Shown here piece by piece: positions 24,028-35,761 of a stretch of 64,000 bases of DNA. Below the pieces are notes generated by a model. That model was not told the origin of the DNA and did not search any database. It saw only the letters and a program-made list of their open reading frames with translations. Each line of letters opens with the position of its first letter. Positions within the stretch are counted from its first letter, which is position 1. The DNA comes from Pseudisothecium myosuroides (lineage: Eukaryota > Streptophyta > Bryopsida > Hypnales > Lembophyllaceae). The translations under genes and the position numbers were made by a program. Where the stretch lies: positions 17,673,296 through 17,737,295 of the forward strand of contig OX637292.1 of NCBI GenBank assembly GCA_951799445.1, in the 5' to 3' direction.

Positions 24028-24959
24028 CCCCTAAAGGACCAGCCTGCGTTTTTTGGCCGTATAGAAATTTTGGGCAGGTCCGTGTGATTAGAGATTTCCA
24101 TATTTTAAGCTGAAATTTTAATAGAAGGTGGGGACGAGGAATATCTTTCATATGCACCAAATTTCATGACATTTGGAAATAGGAGTCAAAAGTTATGGCC
24201 AAATATGTTACTTTTTTTTGTAACTGGGCAGTACGGGCAGCAAGAAAAATTTGGCAAAAATTTGATTTTTTTTTTAAATATTTTTTTCTTGTAGATTATA
24301 TTTTTGTCTATCTGGAAAGCTTTTATTCATTTCATTTGGATTTGTTACGAAAAAGTTATGGACATTCTTGTTTTTCGGGCAGTTAGAGCATCTTCTTGAA
24401 AAAAATAACTTGTACGATTCATTTCTAAATGCTATTTTGGAAATTACAAAAAAAAAAAAAATTCTCATGGTTAAGTTTACTTGCTAGAACAATCTCACCA
24501 TTGGAATTACTGTATTTTAATTCCATCTAAAATATATTAATGTTTTAGATTTTCCTTCTATCTCGTACCTACTTCTACTTAATAAATTTTTTAGGAATGA
24601 TAATTAAATTTTTTTGAATATTTTTTTTTCCCTAGACTCTCAACTTAATTCTCCACTATAAAGATTTGAAGCACAAAACTCTGTAGTGCAAAAATTTTAA
24701 GTGAAAAATGTTTAAAGTCAAAAAATCTAGTCCCGCAATGTGCTGAAATACTTGTTTTTTCCACTTTAAACGCAGATATCTTGCAATCTGAGCGGTCAAA
24801 AATTCTGAAATTTTTTCCACACACTCTCATACTAGTTAGGTGTAAGATCCTATGGTTAGATGTGAAAAAAAAACATTTTTCATTTTTTTTTACTGTTTGC
24901 TATAGAAATGGCAGTTTTCAGAGTTTTTTGGCAGAAAAAAAGCCTTGGGCCTTTAGGGG
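24028..24959. mobile_element. TTAA-flanked MITE, piggyBac-like family, copy 2
   Basis: 932 bp, ends CCCCTAAAGGACC / GGCCTTTAGGGG, with TTAA at 24024-24027 and 24960-24963. Shares the interior of copy 1 (for example CACTCTCATACTAGTTAGGT near the right end). Non-coding. Confidence 0.85.
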
Positions 24960-25119
24960 TTAAAGAAATGAAATCTACATACTACAAATATTTTGAGCTC
25001 AAATTTTTTTGAAACATACAAATGAATAAAATTGGAAATTGAAAATCTGCATGTCCTTCAGATTTTAGCTTCCTAAATCTAAAAATTGTATTGGTTATGT
25101 AAACTAAAATCTACATTAA

Positions 25120-26019
25120 CCCCTAAAGGACTGTTGTCCCTTCGGGGGACAAATGCGTTTTTGGGAAGGTACCTATGGGTTGAAATTTTCTCCTGAATTT
25201 TTGAAAAAAAATTTTGAAGTAGAAAAGTTGATTAGCTTCATATAAATATAATTTTTTTTCACAATCAATGCCTGGAAAAAAAATTTATGACCACATAAGC
25301 TCAAAACAGGGGACAGGGGTCAACTCGGGCAACAAAAACAAATTAGCAAAACAAAATTTGCAAAAATTTGAGTTTTTTTTTTATCGGGAAAGCTTTAATT
25401 CATTTCATTTGGATTTGTTATGAGAAAGTTATGGACATTCTTGTTTTTCGGGCAATTAGAGCATTTTCTTGAAAAAAATAACTTGTAGAATTCATTTCTG
25501 AATGCAATTTTTCAAATTTTTCAAATTTTTTTTTTATGCTTTATTTTACTTGCTAGAACAATCTCACCATTGGGATTAGTGCATTTTAATTCCATCTAAA
25601 ATATATTAATATTTTAGATTTTCCTTCTATCTTGTACTTAATTCTACTTAACAATTTTCTTAAGAATGATACTCAAATTTTTTTGAATTTTTTTTTGTCT
25701 CTAAACTCAATTCTCCACTATAAATATTTAAAACTCAAAACTCTGTAGTGCAAAAATTTCAAGTTAAAAAATGTTCAAAGTCAAAAAATCTAGTCCCGCA
25801 ATGTGTTGAAAAACTTGTTTTTTCTACTTTAAACGCAAATATCTTGCAATTTGTGTGGTCAAAAATTCTGAAATTTTTTCCACACTTTTTATACTAGTTA
25901 GGTGTAAGATCCTATGGTTAGATGTGAAAAAAAACAATTTTAATTTTTTTTACTCTTTGCTTTAGAAATAGCAGTTTTCAATGTTTTTTGGCAAAAAAAA
26001 GGCCTTGGTCCTTTAGGGG
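25120..26019. mobile_element. TTAA-flanked MITE, piggyBac-like family, copy 3
   Basis: 900 bp, ends CCCCTAAAGGACTG / CCTTGGTCCTTTAGGGG, with TTAA at 25116-25119 and 26020-26023. Same orientation as copies 1 and 2 and carries the subterminal near-palindrome GTCCCTTCGGGGGAC. Non-coding. Confidence 0.87.
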
Positions 26020-26023
26020 TTAA

Positions 26024-27480
26024 AATCAGATTTTAGAGGCATAACTCTACATTCTAGAATGTTGAGTTTTGTAAATTGAGTTGATTTGGAGGTAGGGACA
26101 TCTTTGAATAACACTAAAAAATGCACAAATTTTTCTTTTTAAATTCCTTGTCTCACATTTCCTTGTAACAGACACATTCCTTGTGCACAATTTTGTAATA
26201 TTTCTATGTCTTTCGGAGGGGATTTTCAAGACAATGCCTTTAGGGGATTCAAAAAAAGTTTCTTGTGTTTCACTATACAAGGTATATATATTACCACATT
26301 GCAATTATTATAGTGTAAACAAATTTTTTTTTTTTTTTTGGAAACCCGGAGTTTATTGTGTAAACAAAATTTCCATATCATTCTATAATAAAAATTCAAT
26401 AGTTCAAATTGCAATCAAATGTGCAACATTTGGAATTTTTGAAATTGAAAATTGGTGTGAAAATTAGATTTGAGTGTCAACTTCATTCCATCAATTGGGT
26501 TCAAATTCAAAAAAGATCATTTCCACAAATGAAATTTAGATATAAAGCAAGGAGCTACACAATTATACCATAACATTTGCAATCCAAGAAAAAAAAACAT
26601 CTTTTGTGATGAGAAAATTAAACATCATTCTCATTCAATAGAATAATCAATTTTTCCACCACCATGCGCAGCAAATACGTCTCTGGAATTTTTTGGATGG
26701 AAAGTCACAAGTTTTCGTCCACTAAAATTCAACCATAGACTTTCTAGCTCCAACGTTTTTTTTATTTGGGCAAATTCAGCCAATGCACCTCGAAATCTCC
26801 TCCACTGCTGGGAGGACATGCAGGGCTCTCTACTGTTCCAAAACGACATAACTTATTGAAATGTCGGGGACAGGGTGTTTTTTTTAGGCCTCATGAGGCC
26901 AGACTCCAATGTCGTGGCACATGCACAGTGGCCTATATCTGGAGGGAACATCCTCCATTTCTTGCATGGTGCACTGTCAGAATGAAAAAAAAAAACCTGG
27001 TCAGGGACCTTCATTATGGGTACTGTACAAAACTAGAAATAACAATAAAAGCTCTCTAGCAAGTTCGTACGGACAGTGATCCTCATGATATCCTAATATA
27101 TGGAAGCGCTCTGGGCACGCAAGGCACGGATCGAGAGACGATGTCTGTACCGATTATCCTTCCGATCCGACTTCCACACTTGAACAGCTTGCTAGTTCGT
27201 ACTTGCATAAGCTTACTGATGTGAGTTGCAACTTAAACTCTCATTTTTCCCCGCATTCTTCTAGGTTCTGAGCAAATCCCCCCACAAATGACTCTCTTAG
27301 ACATGCACGGGACAAATGGCTGTCGAGGAAATCTTCTAGCTAGTTGAATCCTATAGATTAGTTGCTTGCTACCTGCACTGGCATTTGTGAAAGTCGAACC
27401 ATCAAAAACAGATCAGAACTGGGATTGTAACCAGTGTACGATCAATTAGAACTGTATCAAGTGTATTGTGTCAAGAGAGG
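26024..27480. other. Intergenic region upstream of the gene at 27,986
   Basis: AT-rich to about 26,600 and then noticeably more GC-balanced. Short open frames here lack ATG starts or recognisable sequence and are not called. The stretch 27,060-27,480 has the composition of a proximal promoter but no element family is recognised. Confidence 0.35.
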
Positions 27481-27493
27481 AATGGCATGAATG

Positions 27494-27501
27494 TATATAT
27501 A
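27494..27501 (+). promoter_or_regulatory. TATA box, probable promoter of the gene at 27,986
   Basis: TGTATATATAGCAGTGG is a canonical plant TATA box about 490 bp upstream of the first in-frame ATG. A start near 27,525 would give a long 5' leader, probably with an intron ending at TGTGTGCAG (27,895) or TGTGCGCAG (27,724). Confidence 0.45.
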
Positions 27502-27663
27502 GCAGTGGTGGTCGCCATTTTAGAAAGGTAACCGTAGCCTAACCCGGCCTACCGTCTCAACCTAATTCTAAAGTGCGCAGTTCATGTTCAATTCCGACAG
27601 AATTGTTGTACGTACCCAGCTAGGCTAACGATCGAATTAAGTTCACAGCTAGAGCGTCGATCA

Positions 27664-27975
27664 GTTAGAATCTGGCCATGGATTTAAAACTGACTTTAGA
27701 TCTCTAGTTTTGCCGTGTGCGCAGGTGTAAGGAAGAGATTGACCGATCGAACTGATCGAACCCAGCCTAGCCTAGCGTGAAGCGAAGAATCGTAATTCAT
27801 TGGCTTCGATCTTTGCTCTGTGGAGCAGTTAGATTAATTTGGCCATGGAAAACTGACTTTAGGTCTCTAGTTTTATTTGCCATGATTGTGTGCAGGCTAG
27901 GGTAAAGAAGAGATCGAACTTAAACCCAGATATATACGTGAGCCTGAAGCGGAGAATCATCATACAGTACATCAC
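27664..27975 (+). repeat. Tandem duplication of a leader/splice-acceptor segment, about 165-bp period
   Basis: Two direct copies (starting near 27,664 and 27,828) share GTTAGA, GGCCATGGA, ACTGACTTTAG, TCTCTAGTTTT, TGTGYGCAGG, AAGAGAT and GTGAAGC/CTGAAGC landmarks in order. Both contain a 3' splice-like TGTGCGCAG or TGTGTGCAG. The second copy runs into the open frame of the gene, so the duplication created alternative leader exons or acceptors. Confidence 0.8.
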
Positions 27976-27985
27976 CGGCTCGGTC

Positions 27986-29275
27986 ATGAGCTTCCTCAAA
28001 CCCGATGCGATTGCGAAGTTCAAGTCCGTGCAGAGTTTTCTTCTGTGGTTTCAGATGGCCTATTCAATCTGGCAATTCATTCGAACTGCCAAGTTTTTCC
28101 GGCTGCCGTACGTGACCGTGTCGTCATCGTGGCATGGCTTTGATTCGTGGTACAAGACGCGCAAGCTCGTCTTGATGTACGATGACCTAGATGTGGACAA
28201 AGACCCCATATCTGACCTTGAGTCCTTGAGGTCGCCTCCCCCGGGCATGACCATCGAGGAAGTTGGCGACTGCAACGTCGAGGTCTCGTTCACCGACCTT
28301 CAGACCCCGTATACATGCTTGACAAGCAAACACCGGGCGAGGCACATGATGATGTTGCAGGCCTTTAGGCGAATGGTCCAATTTGGACGAGACGACGACT
28401 TGTTGTGGCCGAACGTGCATCTCATCCGAAGGTTGAGCTTCGAGGATGCCATGAATCATGTGCTCTCGGGCAAAGGCTACTCCGCTGTAGGATCACGGCA
28501 GACGGTTTGCTTCTTTGATTACAGTGCTCGGGAACTTCTGAACCAGAACTTCGTGAGGTTTGCATCCATCTGGCCTCTGATTCTCCAAGCTCGCCATTAC
28601 GATTTCTGGTCCATTGTGTTCAGCTTATTCATCATTTTGATGGATGTCTTCTCGTACGGAGCGAACAAGCTCTGGAGGTTTGTGCAGTATTGGGTATCAA
28701 GGTTGGTGAAGGTGGTCATCTTGCAATTTTCCAACAGGAAGTGGCGCGTGTTTCTGTTTACGTTCATGGGGTCAATCTCGACGCGGTTTATGTGTGGTAA
28801 CTTTGTCACAGAAGAGGCTTCTTCCAAAGTGGTGAAGCGTGTCTTGCTTGCCACACACATCAAATTCGACAAGCGCAAGGTGGCTACCCTTGACCCCATT
28901 CTCAACACAATTCAAGCGCCAAGAAAAGAAGGCGGGGCCCGCGAAGGCGAAACCCAGAGAATTTCATTTGCAATGGCTGGCGTTCAGTATGCCGCACGAG
29001 TGACATCGCCGCTATCCGAGCAATGGCGTTCTTCCGTGTATTTTAATGAGCCCAGTAGTGTCGATGTCAAAGTGAACGACTGGGCCATTGAAGACATGGA
29101 ATACTTCTTGCAGGTCTGTGATTACTGCGATGAGTTCAAATTCTCGCCAATCAAGGAATTAGATGAAAGAAATACTGCCATGTGTTCCAGCTTTGCGGAG
29201 ATTGTTTATGGGGTGAAGACCCGCAACTTTGTTATCTGTGAATTTAAATCAGCGCAGAGATTGTTTTTCACATGA
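27986..29275 (+). CDS. Unrecognised single-exon gene, 429-residue probable membrane protein
   Basis: From ATG at 27,986 (G at -3, A at +4) to TGA at 29,273-29,275 the frame gives MSFLKPDAIAKF... The frame is open back to a TAG at 27,860, but there is no earlier in-frame ATG; the sequence before 27,895 looks like an intron end, so an upstream coding exon is possible. GC content and codon use are clearly higher than the AT-rich flanks, supporting a real, maintained gene. Residues about 208-224 form a strongly hydrophobic segment (IVFSLFIILMDVF) and another moderately hydrophobic stretch follows at about 253-266. The N-terminal 45 residues are aromatic-rich. The last third is soluble and charged, with an acidic region near residues 365-395 holding two cysteines. 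I do not recognise a family. The gene sits in the spacer between the arms of the large inverted duplication and is followed within 200 bp by three TTAA elements in a row. Confidence 0.75.
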   Translation: MSFLKPDAIAKFKSVQSFLLWFQMAYSIWQFIRTAKFFRLPYVTVSSSWHGFDSWYKTRKLVLMYDDLDVDKDPISDLESLRSPPPGMTIEEVGDCNVEVSFTDLQTPYTCLTSKHRARHMMMLQAFRRMVQFGRDDDLLWPNVHLIRRLSFEDAMNHVLSGKGYSAVGSRQTVCFFDYSARELLNQNFVRFASIWPLILQARHYDFWSIVFSLFIILMDVFSYGANKLWRFVQYWVSRLVKVVILQFSNRKWRVFLFTFMGSISTRFMCGNFVTEEASSKVVKRVLLATHIKFDKRKVATLDPILNTIQAPRKEGGAREGETQRISFAMAGVQYAARVTSPLSEQWRSSVYFNEPSSVDVKVNDWAIEDMEYFLQVCDYCDEFKFSPIKELDERNTAMCSSFAEIVYGVKTRNFVICEFKSAQRLFFT

Positions 29276-29478
29276 TACGGTACTCGAATCAAATTTTTGG
29301 AGGCCTAGCTTCCCATCTCCAAGAGTTCAAACTGGATCGGAGGCTTCCTCATCTCCGTGTGCTTATCAAATTGCATCTCCCATTTTCAGTTCGAATTTTA
29401 TAGTTTAATCACTTCAGCTTTAGGTGAGACATTGCATTAACTACCTGCATCTTTGGAGGTGTCAGTTGAGGTGCTTAA

Positions 29479-30114
29479 CCCCTAAATGCCCAAGGCACCC
29501 AAATGTGGTGTCGAAGAAACTTTGAAGTTAAATAAAACCTTACCAAATTGCTATTTTTAGTAGTTTGTATTTTTGAAAGATTCTTTTTGAAGTCTAGATT
29601 TAGCATCAAAAATTTGAATTTGAAATTGAATGATTATGATTTTTCTATTCAAGATTTTGTGCAATGGTACCCATTGCAATCTTGACTTTTTATAGTGTTG
29701 AGGGCTCTTGAAAATGAGTCTCAAATACACTAGATCTTGGAGAAAAAATCACACTAGAAATTCAATAAAAAAAATTGTAGAGTAGATTTTGAGAAGTCAT
29801 AAATTGATTGGGGTTATATTTGTTAGGCCCTTCAACCTCATATTTTTTTGCTCTTGAACTTTTTAGATTTGACATGCTAAAAGAGGGCTAAAAGATTTTC
29901 ATAGTTTTAACACTGCGATGATCAAACATTATAATCTTTCAATCCTTAAATGAAATTGTTGTATTTTCTTTTCCTGTGTGATCACTAACATATCTAGTTT
30001 GAATTTAAACGGTTACAATTCAAAATATTTTATTCAATTTATCAAAATGTTGGCTTTTTGTTCAATTTAGAGCAAATTCCAAGAGGCTCAAAACAGGCAT
30101 TGGGCATTTCGGGG
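29479..30114. mobile_element. TTAA-flanked MITE, short subfamily (636 bp), copy 4
   Basis: Ends CCCCTAAATGCCCAAG / GGGCATTTCGGGG with TTAA at 29475-29478 and 30115-30118. The interior differs from the 900-bp copies but matches copy 6 (AGTGTTGAGGGCTCTTG, ACACTAGATCTTGGAG). Non-coding. Confidence 0.82.
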
Positions 30115-30282
30115 TTAACAGATGTCATGAGAAGTTAATTATTATTACCATCTCCTGCTAGAGCATCGCCACTGTGGGCCGGTCACTTTGCCACGCCAAA
30201 GGTTGTTTGACGGGTTCAAGACTTTGGCCGGTCCTGCTTCCAACATACCCACCATCTCCTTGCTTGCAGCAACGTAAATTAA

Positions 30283-31178
30283 CCCCTAAAGGCCCAAAAC
30301 AACTGAAAACTGCCACTTCTGCTGCGATCATTCAAGAAACCAAAAGAAAAACTTTTTTCTAGAATCTAACCGTAGGATCTTGTACTTCACTTGTCTCAAA
30401 TCATGTGGTAAAAATTTCATGAAGTTTGACCATACAGATTGGAAGATATTAGCATTTGAAGTTGGAAAAAGAAGTTTTTTGAACTGTGGCCTGCAACTTC
30501 AGATGACTTTGACGGCCATTTGTGGATTTTTTTTGCACTACACACCATAAAGTTAAAATTTTTTATGTTGAACATTTGAGTTGAGAGTTGGGAATTTTTT
30601 TTTCAGAATGTCAAAACTTGATTTTCACATATAAAAAAATTGTTAAGTAAAAGTAGGTTCAAAATTAAACAAAACACTAAGTCATTAATAGCTCTTAGGT
30701 GGAATTAAAACACCATAATCCCAATGGTGGGATTGTTCTTACAAACAAACGTAACCTTTTCAAAAAAAAATTTGAAAAAAATTGAAAATTGCATTCAAAA
30801 ATGAATTCTATAAGTTTTTTTTTTAAAGAAGATGCTGTTAGATTGACCGAAAAACAAGATTGTCCATAACTTTCTCATTTAGAGTCCTAATAAAATGAAT
30901 CAAAGCTTCAAATGTAGACAAAAACATGATCTTTAAGAAAAAAAGGAATTAAATCAAGTTTTAAAAGTTTTTTTTTCTGCCCGGCAAACTGCTTTTTTGA
31001 CTTCGGGTGGCATAACTTTTGCTCCTTGGCACCGATTGAAAGAAAATTATGTTTTTAGAAAGCTAATGTGATTTCCTATCTTCAAAAAAAAATTCAAAAA
31101 ATCAGGTCAAAAATTCAAGTCACACGAGCCTGCCCAAAATCCCAAGTGTCCCCCGAGGGGACTTTGGGCCTTTAGGGG
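30283..31178. mobile_element. TTAA-flanked MITE, copy 5 (inverted relative to copy 8)
   Basis: 896 bp, ends CCCCTAAAGGCCC / GGGCCTTTAGGGG with TTAA at 30279-30282 and 31179-31182. Reads as the reverse complement of copy 8 (38,917-39,819), including the subterminal near-palindrome GTCCCCCGAGGGGAC. Non-coding. Confidence 0.86.
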
Positions 31179-31581
31179 TTAATAAAACCCTAAAAATTTG
31201 GAGCGTATTAAAATTTGGTGTGTCTTTCCTATATTCAAGGCTCGAGTTCCTCAAAATCACTGCTTTGTGCTCATTCAATTGGACATGACAATGCTAATTA
31301 CAAGAAACAAGTCAGGATCATGAGAATGTGACTATTTGGTGGGCTCAACCAAGATATGAACAAGCTCTGCCTCCTAGAGAGTCCAGATTAAATTTGACTA
31401 GGCTTGGTTGTTTGATTTATGTGGAATGTGCCACGGTGGGGGAAGAAAAGGGAATTGGCCGCTCATTTGCCGGTCTAGGCTACTTGGCCAAATAGGGGTG
31501 GCAATGTTCTTAGTTAACTGTGGTCTCCCCATGACTGTTCAATTTCATTCGTTGAAATCAACTTCAAGAAATATCACTTAA

Positions 31582-32221
31582 CCCCTAATTGCCCAAATTC
31601 TAGTGTTTCAAAAACTTTGAAGTTAAGTAAAATCCAACCAAATTGTTATTTTTAACAATTTATATTTTGGAGAACTCTTTTTGAAGTCTAGTTTTAGTTT
31701 CAAAAAGCCGATCTTAAAAATGAAGGATTATGATTTTTCTATTCAAGATTTTGTGCAAGGATACCCGTTGCAATCTTGACTTCCCATAGTGTTGAGGGCT
31801 CTTGGAAATGAGCCTCAAATACACTAGATCTTGGAGAAAAAATCACCTTAGAAATTCATTCAAAAAAAATGTAGAATAGATTTTGAAAAACCGTAAATTG
31901 ATTGGGGTTGTGCATGCTAGGCCCTATAACCTCTTATTTTTTTAGTGACCAACTTTTTAGAGTTGATATGCAAAAAGAGAATTGAAATTTTTTCATACTT
32001 TTTACATCCTCGTAATCAAACATTATAATCTTTTAATTTGTAAGTGATATTGTTATATTTTCTTTTCCTATGTGATCTCTAATATATCTAGTTTGTATTT
32101 GTATGGTTACAATTCAAAAGAAATTGCTACAACTTATGAAAATGTTGACTTTTTGTTCAAATTAGAGCAAATTTCAAGAAGCTCCCGGGGAAGCTCCAAA
32201 CAAGCCTTGGGCATTTAGGGG
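31582..32221. mobile_element. TTAA-flanked MITE, short subfamily (640 bp), copy 6
   Basis: Ends CCCCTAATTGCCC / GGGCATTTAGGGG with TTAA at 31578-31581 and 32222-32225. Same interior as copy 4, in the same orientation. Non-coding. Confidence 0.83.
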
Positions 32222-32225
32222 TTAA

Positions 32226-34569
32226 TGATTAGGATAAGGGTATATGTATTTGAATGTGTATTTTTATAAATATGTATTTTTGTGAATGTGATATATATAA
32301 GGCAATGTTGTTTTTTAATCATTTTGGAAAAATAGCTAGTTCTTTCTTCAATACTCATGTAATACTTGAGTAATACTTAGTAATATCTATATCAAAACTA
32401 TGTGATGTCTAGGTAAAATATGGATATTCGTCCAAAAATACAATAGTAATGTGACTATTTTGACCAAAAAGAAGGAAAATTTCTTTATAAGAAATAGCCA
32501 ACATATATTGGTTGTAGACAATTGGCAAAAAATTGTGCATAAAAAAACATTGATATTAGGTTTTTCCCACATTAAGAAGATTGAAGCATCTTGAGCTTTC
32601 ATTGCTTATGATCATTTATGTGTATTTCCAAACTACATTATTGTGTGTTTTTGGTTTGAGGTTTTAAATATTTGTTTGGAGGCATTCTAATAGAAGTTGT
32701 GACCATGTGTCTATCTTTTGTGTTTTGCATATAAAACAATTGATATTTGTATGTTCATTTGGTCAACAATAGGAAAAACAAACTTCTATACTATTTTGTG
32801 TAGTTGGATTGTCGTTTTTAAAATTTTAAAAGACTTGGTACTTTCTTCTAGTATAAGTTTGTCAAGGTGGCGGGTTTTTTTTTTAATGTCAGATATCCCA
32901 ATTGTGTGTTTGTAAGGTATAATGAATTGAGTCTATCTACTAAAATGTATATGTCTTCTTCAATATTTTGGATTATTTGACTGAGTGGCTTTCAAACTGA
33001 TGGGTGTAAGTTATGCTCTAAGTAAGTTTTTCAAGATTAATAATCTTTTTGATATTGCAATTTCTTTGCTTTTATTGTAATTTTGATATCTTGTTGCATT
33101 CCATTTTATTTTTCATCAAGTAGTTAACTTGCCTTATTTAAGAATTAAACTATTGAAAAGTGAAAGAGCATAGTATCAATGTAATGATGATGAGTTGTTT
33201 ACAATAATTGTAGTCTTAAACAATGTATCAATGACTTTCATATGTATGATTCTTTGATAGATGTAATTCATGAAATTGGAGATAGAGTAATTGAATTGGT
33301 ATTTAGTGAGTGGATAGTAAAGTGAATTCACTCACTATTGATCAAAAGGGACACCTACAAATCTCACTGTAAGTCCCTTTTGAGGGAATAGAATGCCATG
33401 TGTAGTAAATTCTACACATTCATTCACAAGTGGAAACTGTTTTTTATCCTTGACTTGGTTATCTCATCGTCAAATACTTTACTCTAGCCATTTTTTTAAA
33501 TTTCGACATGAAAGGATGAGATCTAAGGTAAGTATATCCAAGATGGCCTTAACCTAATTGCGACTTTACTAATGAGGCCCAATTGCCCCCTCTTGCATTC
33601 TAATAGACTAGTGAAAAGGATTTGCATTTATTTAGACAACTTTACAAGAGAATTGGATTGAATAGTCACTGTTTTATAACTTCAAAGAAAACTTCTATGC
33701 GGTTTAGACATATGGGCAAAGGTTCCTTCATTATTCCAAAATTTCAAGAGATGCTTTTGGATTTCCATTGCAACCATGTAGGTAGTCCAAAAAACCACAT
33801 TAGAATCCCAAATGGACAAAAATAGTCCCCCCTAGGGACAACAATGCAATGTGATTCTATATGTTTTTATTTTGACCACCTATAGTATGTTTCTTTTTAC
33901 TAATAAATGAATTGACTGAAATATATGTAAAAGACTCTCTGATTTATCATGCAAAAAAAATTATAATACCGATCAATCTAAATAAGTGCAACAACCAAAG
34001 GGATCACAATCAGTATACTTACCTTATTGGTGACATGTGGTAGTCAACCCAAAAATGATCGGACTAGTGGATGAATGGCTATGTTCCTTTTCCTATAAGA
34101 ACCTCAAAAGTCATTCATTGAACATTTTTATTCTTTACAATGTTGTAGCATTAAATAATGTATTTGTTGAACGATTCCAAAAACATGATTGGTCTTTCTT
34201 TCTATGCCACTATTTTTTTTATTGGCTCTGGACCAAAGGGAAGTAAGTTTTGCATTGACAAAAGCTATACATAAAGACATTTGAGTAGGACCTTACTTGA
34301 CAAGCAAGCAAGTGGAATAGGTACAAAGCTTCTTGTAAATAATTTGCTTGATTTTGATAGGAACAAGAAGCTTTCAAAATATTCTTGAATTTTAGAGATT
34401 TAATTTTTTACCTCCCAGCAATTTCAATCTCTTTTGAGCCCCCAAGCGCTCTAAAGTCCATATTTAGAATTATCTATAGAGTGCTATAGAGTAGTATTTT
34501 GCCTAAATAACTTTTCATTTATCCAAAGAGATGCTTGAATCTTTAAAAGACATCCAACCTTCATGACCA
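32226..34569. other. AT-rich intergenic stretch, no gene recognised
   Basis: No convincing gene. A block at about 33,310-33,420 (GTGAATTCACTCACTATTGA and AAGTCCCTTTTGAGG) is a third copy of a segment found at 17,500-17,590 and, inverted, at 41,190-41,290, so it is a dispersed repeat. Confidence 0.45.
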
Positions 34570-34788
34570 ATTTGATGTAATCAACATAAATTAAAGATTT
34601 ATACAAAGTATAAGTAATAATGTGCAAAAATTCAAAAAAGGATTCAAGTGCTAAAGGATTAATGTCAAAAATCATTGAAAATTATTGAATTGAATTGAAC
34701 TGGAAGAGGCTTTGTACTAAAAAAAAGCTACATGTGAAGGCTTTTGAGTACAATAGAATCTCTAATAAGTAGTCTAACACATTATATT

Positions 34789-35761
34789 GTAACCATAGGG
34801 CAAGATGGGTGGAAATTAATTAGTTTTATGAATGCCGGAAAAAAAAATGAAAATAAAAAATTGCCGAATTCAACAAAAATTAAATGACCAAGTTGTTGTA
34901 AAAAAAGAAAATGTCCAATGTTAGTCCAAAAATCCGAAGACCATCTACCATAAAAAAAAATTTATGGCAAAATGAAAGATTTCAATAACATATTGTGTAG
35001 ATGAAGGGTGAAGAGGTCGATTTTATAATAAAATTCATTGTCCATCATGAACCCTCAAAGGATATGGGATAATTTGAAGATGAAAACTTCACCATTCATT
35101 GTCAAAACATAGGAATTGTGTTCAAAGTAGAATTTCAGACCTTATTTTGGCATAGTAGAATAACTTTTTTCAAAATATTTTGAACTAAATTAATGTAGGA
35201 AATCAAGCTAAATTTAATCTCCAAAAATATTTTTTAGATTTCAAGCCTCCAACCAAAAGTTATAGATAAAATTTAAAGGAGATGTTTGAAGAAAATGTCC
35301 CTTCCAAACCCTCTTTGAAATTCTACCATAAATTTTGATTGGAGGCTTAAACTCTAAAACTGATTTTTGTAGTTGAAAGTTAGCTTGATTTACTACATTA
35401 ACTTAGTTCAAAGTTTTTTGAAAAAAGTAATTCTACTATGCCAAAATGAGGTTTAAAATTCTACTTTGAATACAATTCCTGCTTTTGACTTAACTATGAA
35501 TGGTTGAGCTCCTAATAATCCTAATTTACATATCCCACATTGTTTATTGTACCTCCTACCACCCCAATTATATAAAAGAGTTTATCTTTCCCACATTTTC
35601 TTCATCAAATTACGTGAATTTTGATGGAAAGTATTGAATATTAAGAATTGATTAGAATGTGATGTTGAATTTATAAAAATTAAATTTAAAAGTGCCGAAT
35701 CTACTTTGGGAACTTTAATTGCATATTTGGCATTAATGTGCCGCCCTTGCCCTATGGTTAC
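34789..35761. mobile_element. Foldback element with about 480-bp inverted arms
   Basis: Begins GTAACCATAGGGCAAG and ends with CTTGCCCTATGGTTAC, and the two halves are inverted copies almost to the centre near 35,275 (for example TAGGAATTGTGTTCAAAGTA on the left and TACTTTGAATACAATTCCTG-like on the right). It interrupts the right arm at a place where the left arm (about 19,660) is continuous. Target duplication is unclear (TATT is a candidate). No coding capacity. A long snap-back of this kind would give a strong hairpin RNA. Confidence 0.78.

Noticed and set aside
26631..27059. Overlapping open frames on both strands upstream of the 27,986 gene
   Set aside because: No ATG start in the plus frame, no recognisable protein features on either strand; more likely promoter-proximal non-coding DNA.
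27890..27985. N-terminal extension of the 27,986 gene starting at a GTG
   Set aside because: The GTG overlaps a TGTGTGCAG splice-acceptor-like sequence and is not a credible eukaryotic start; the first in-frame ATG is at 27,986.
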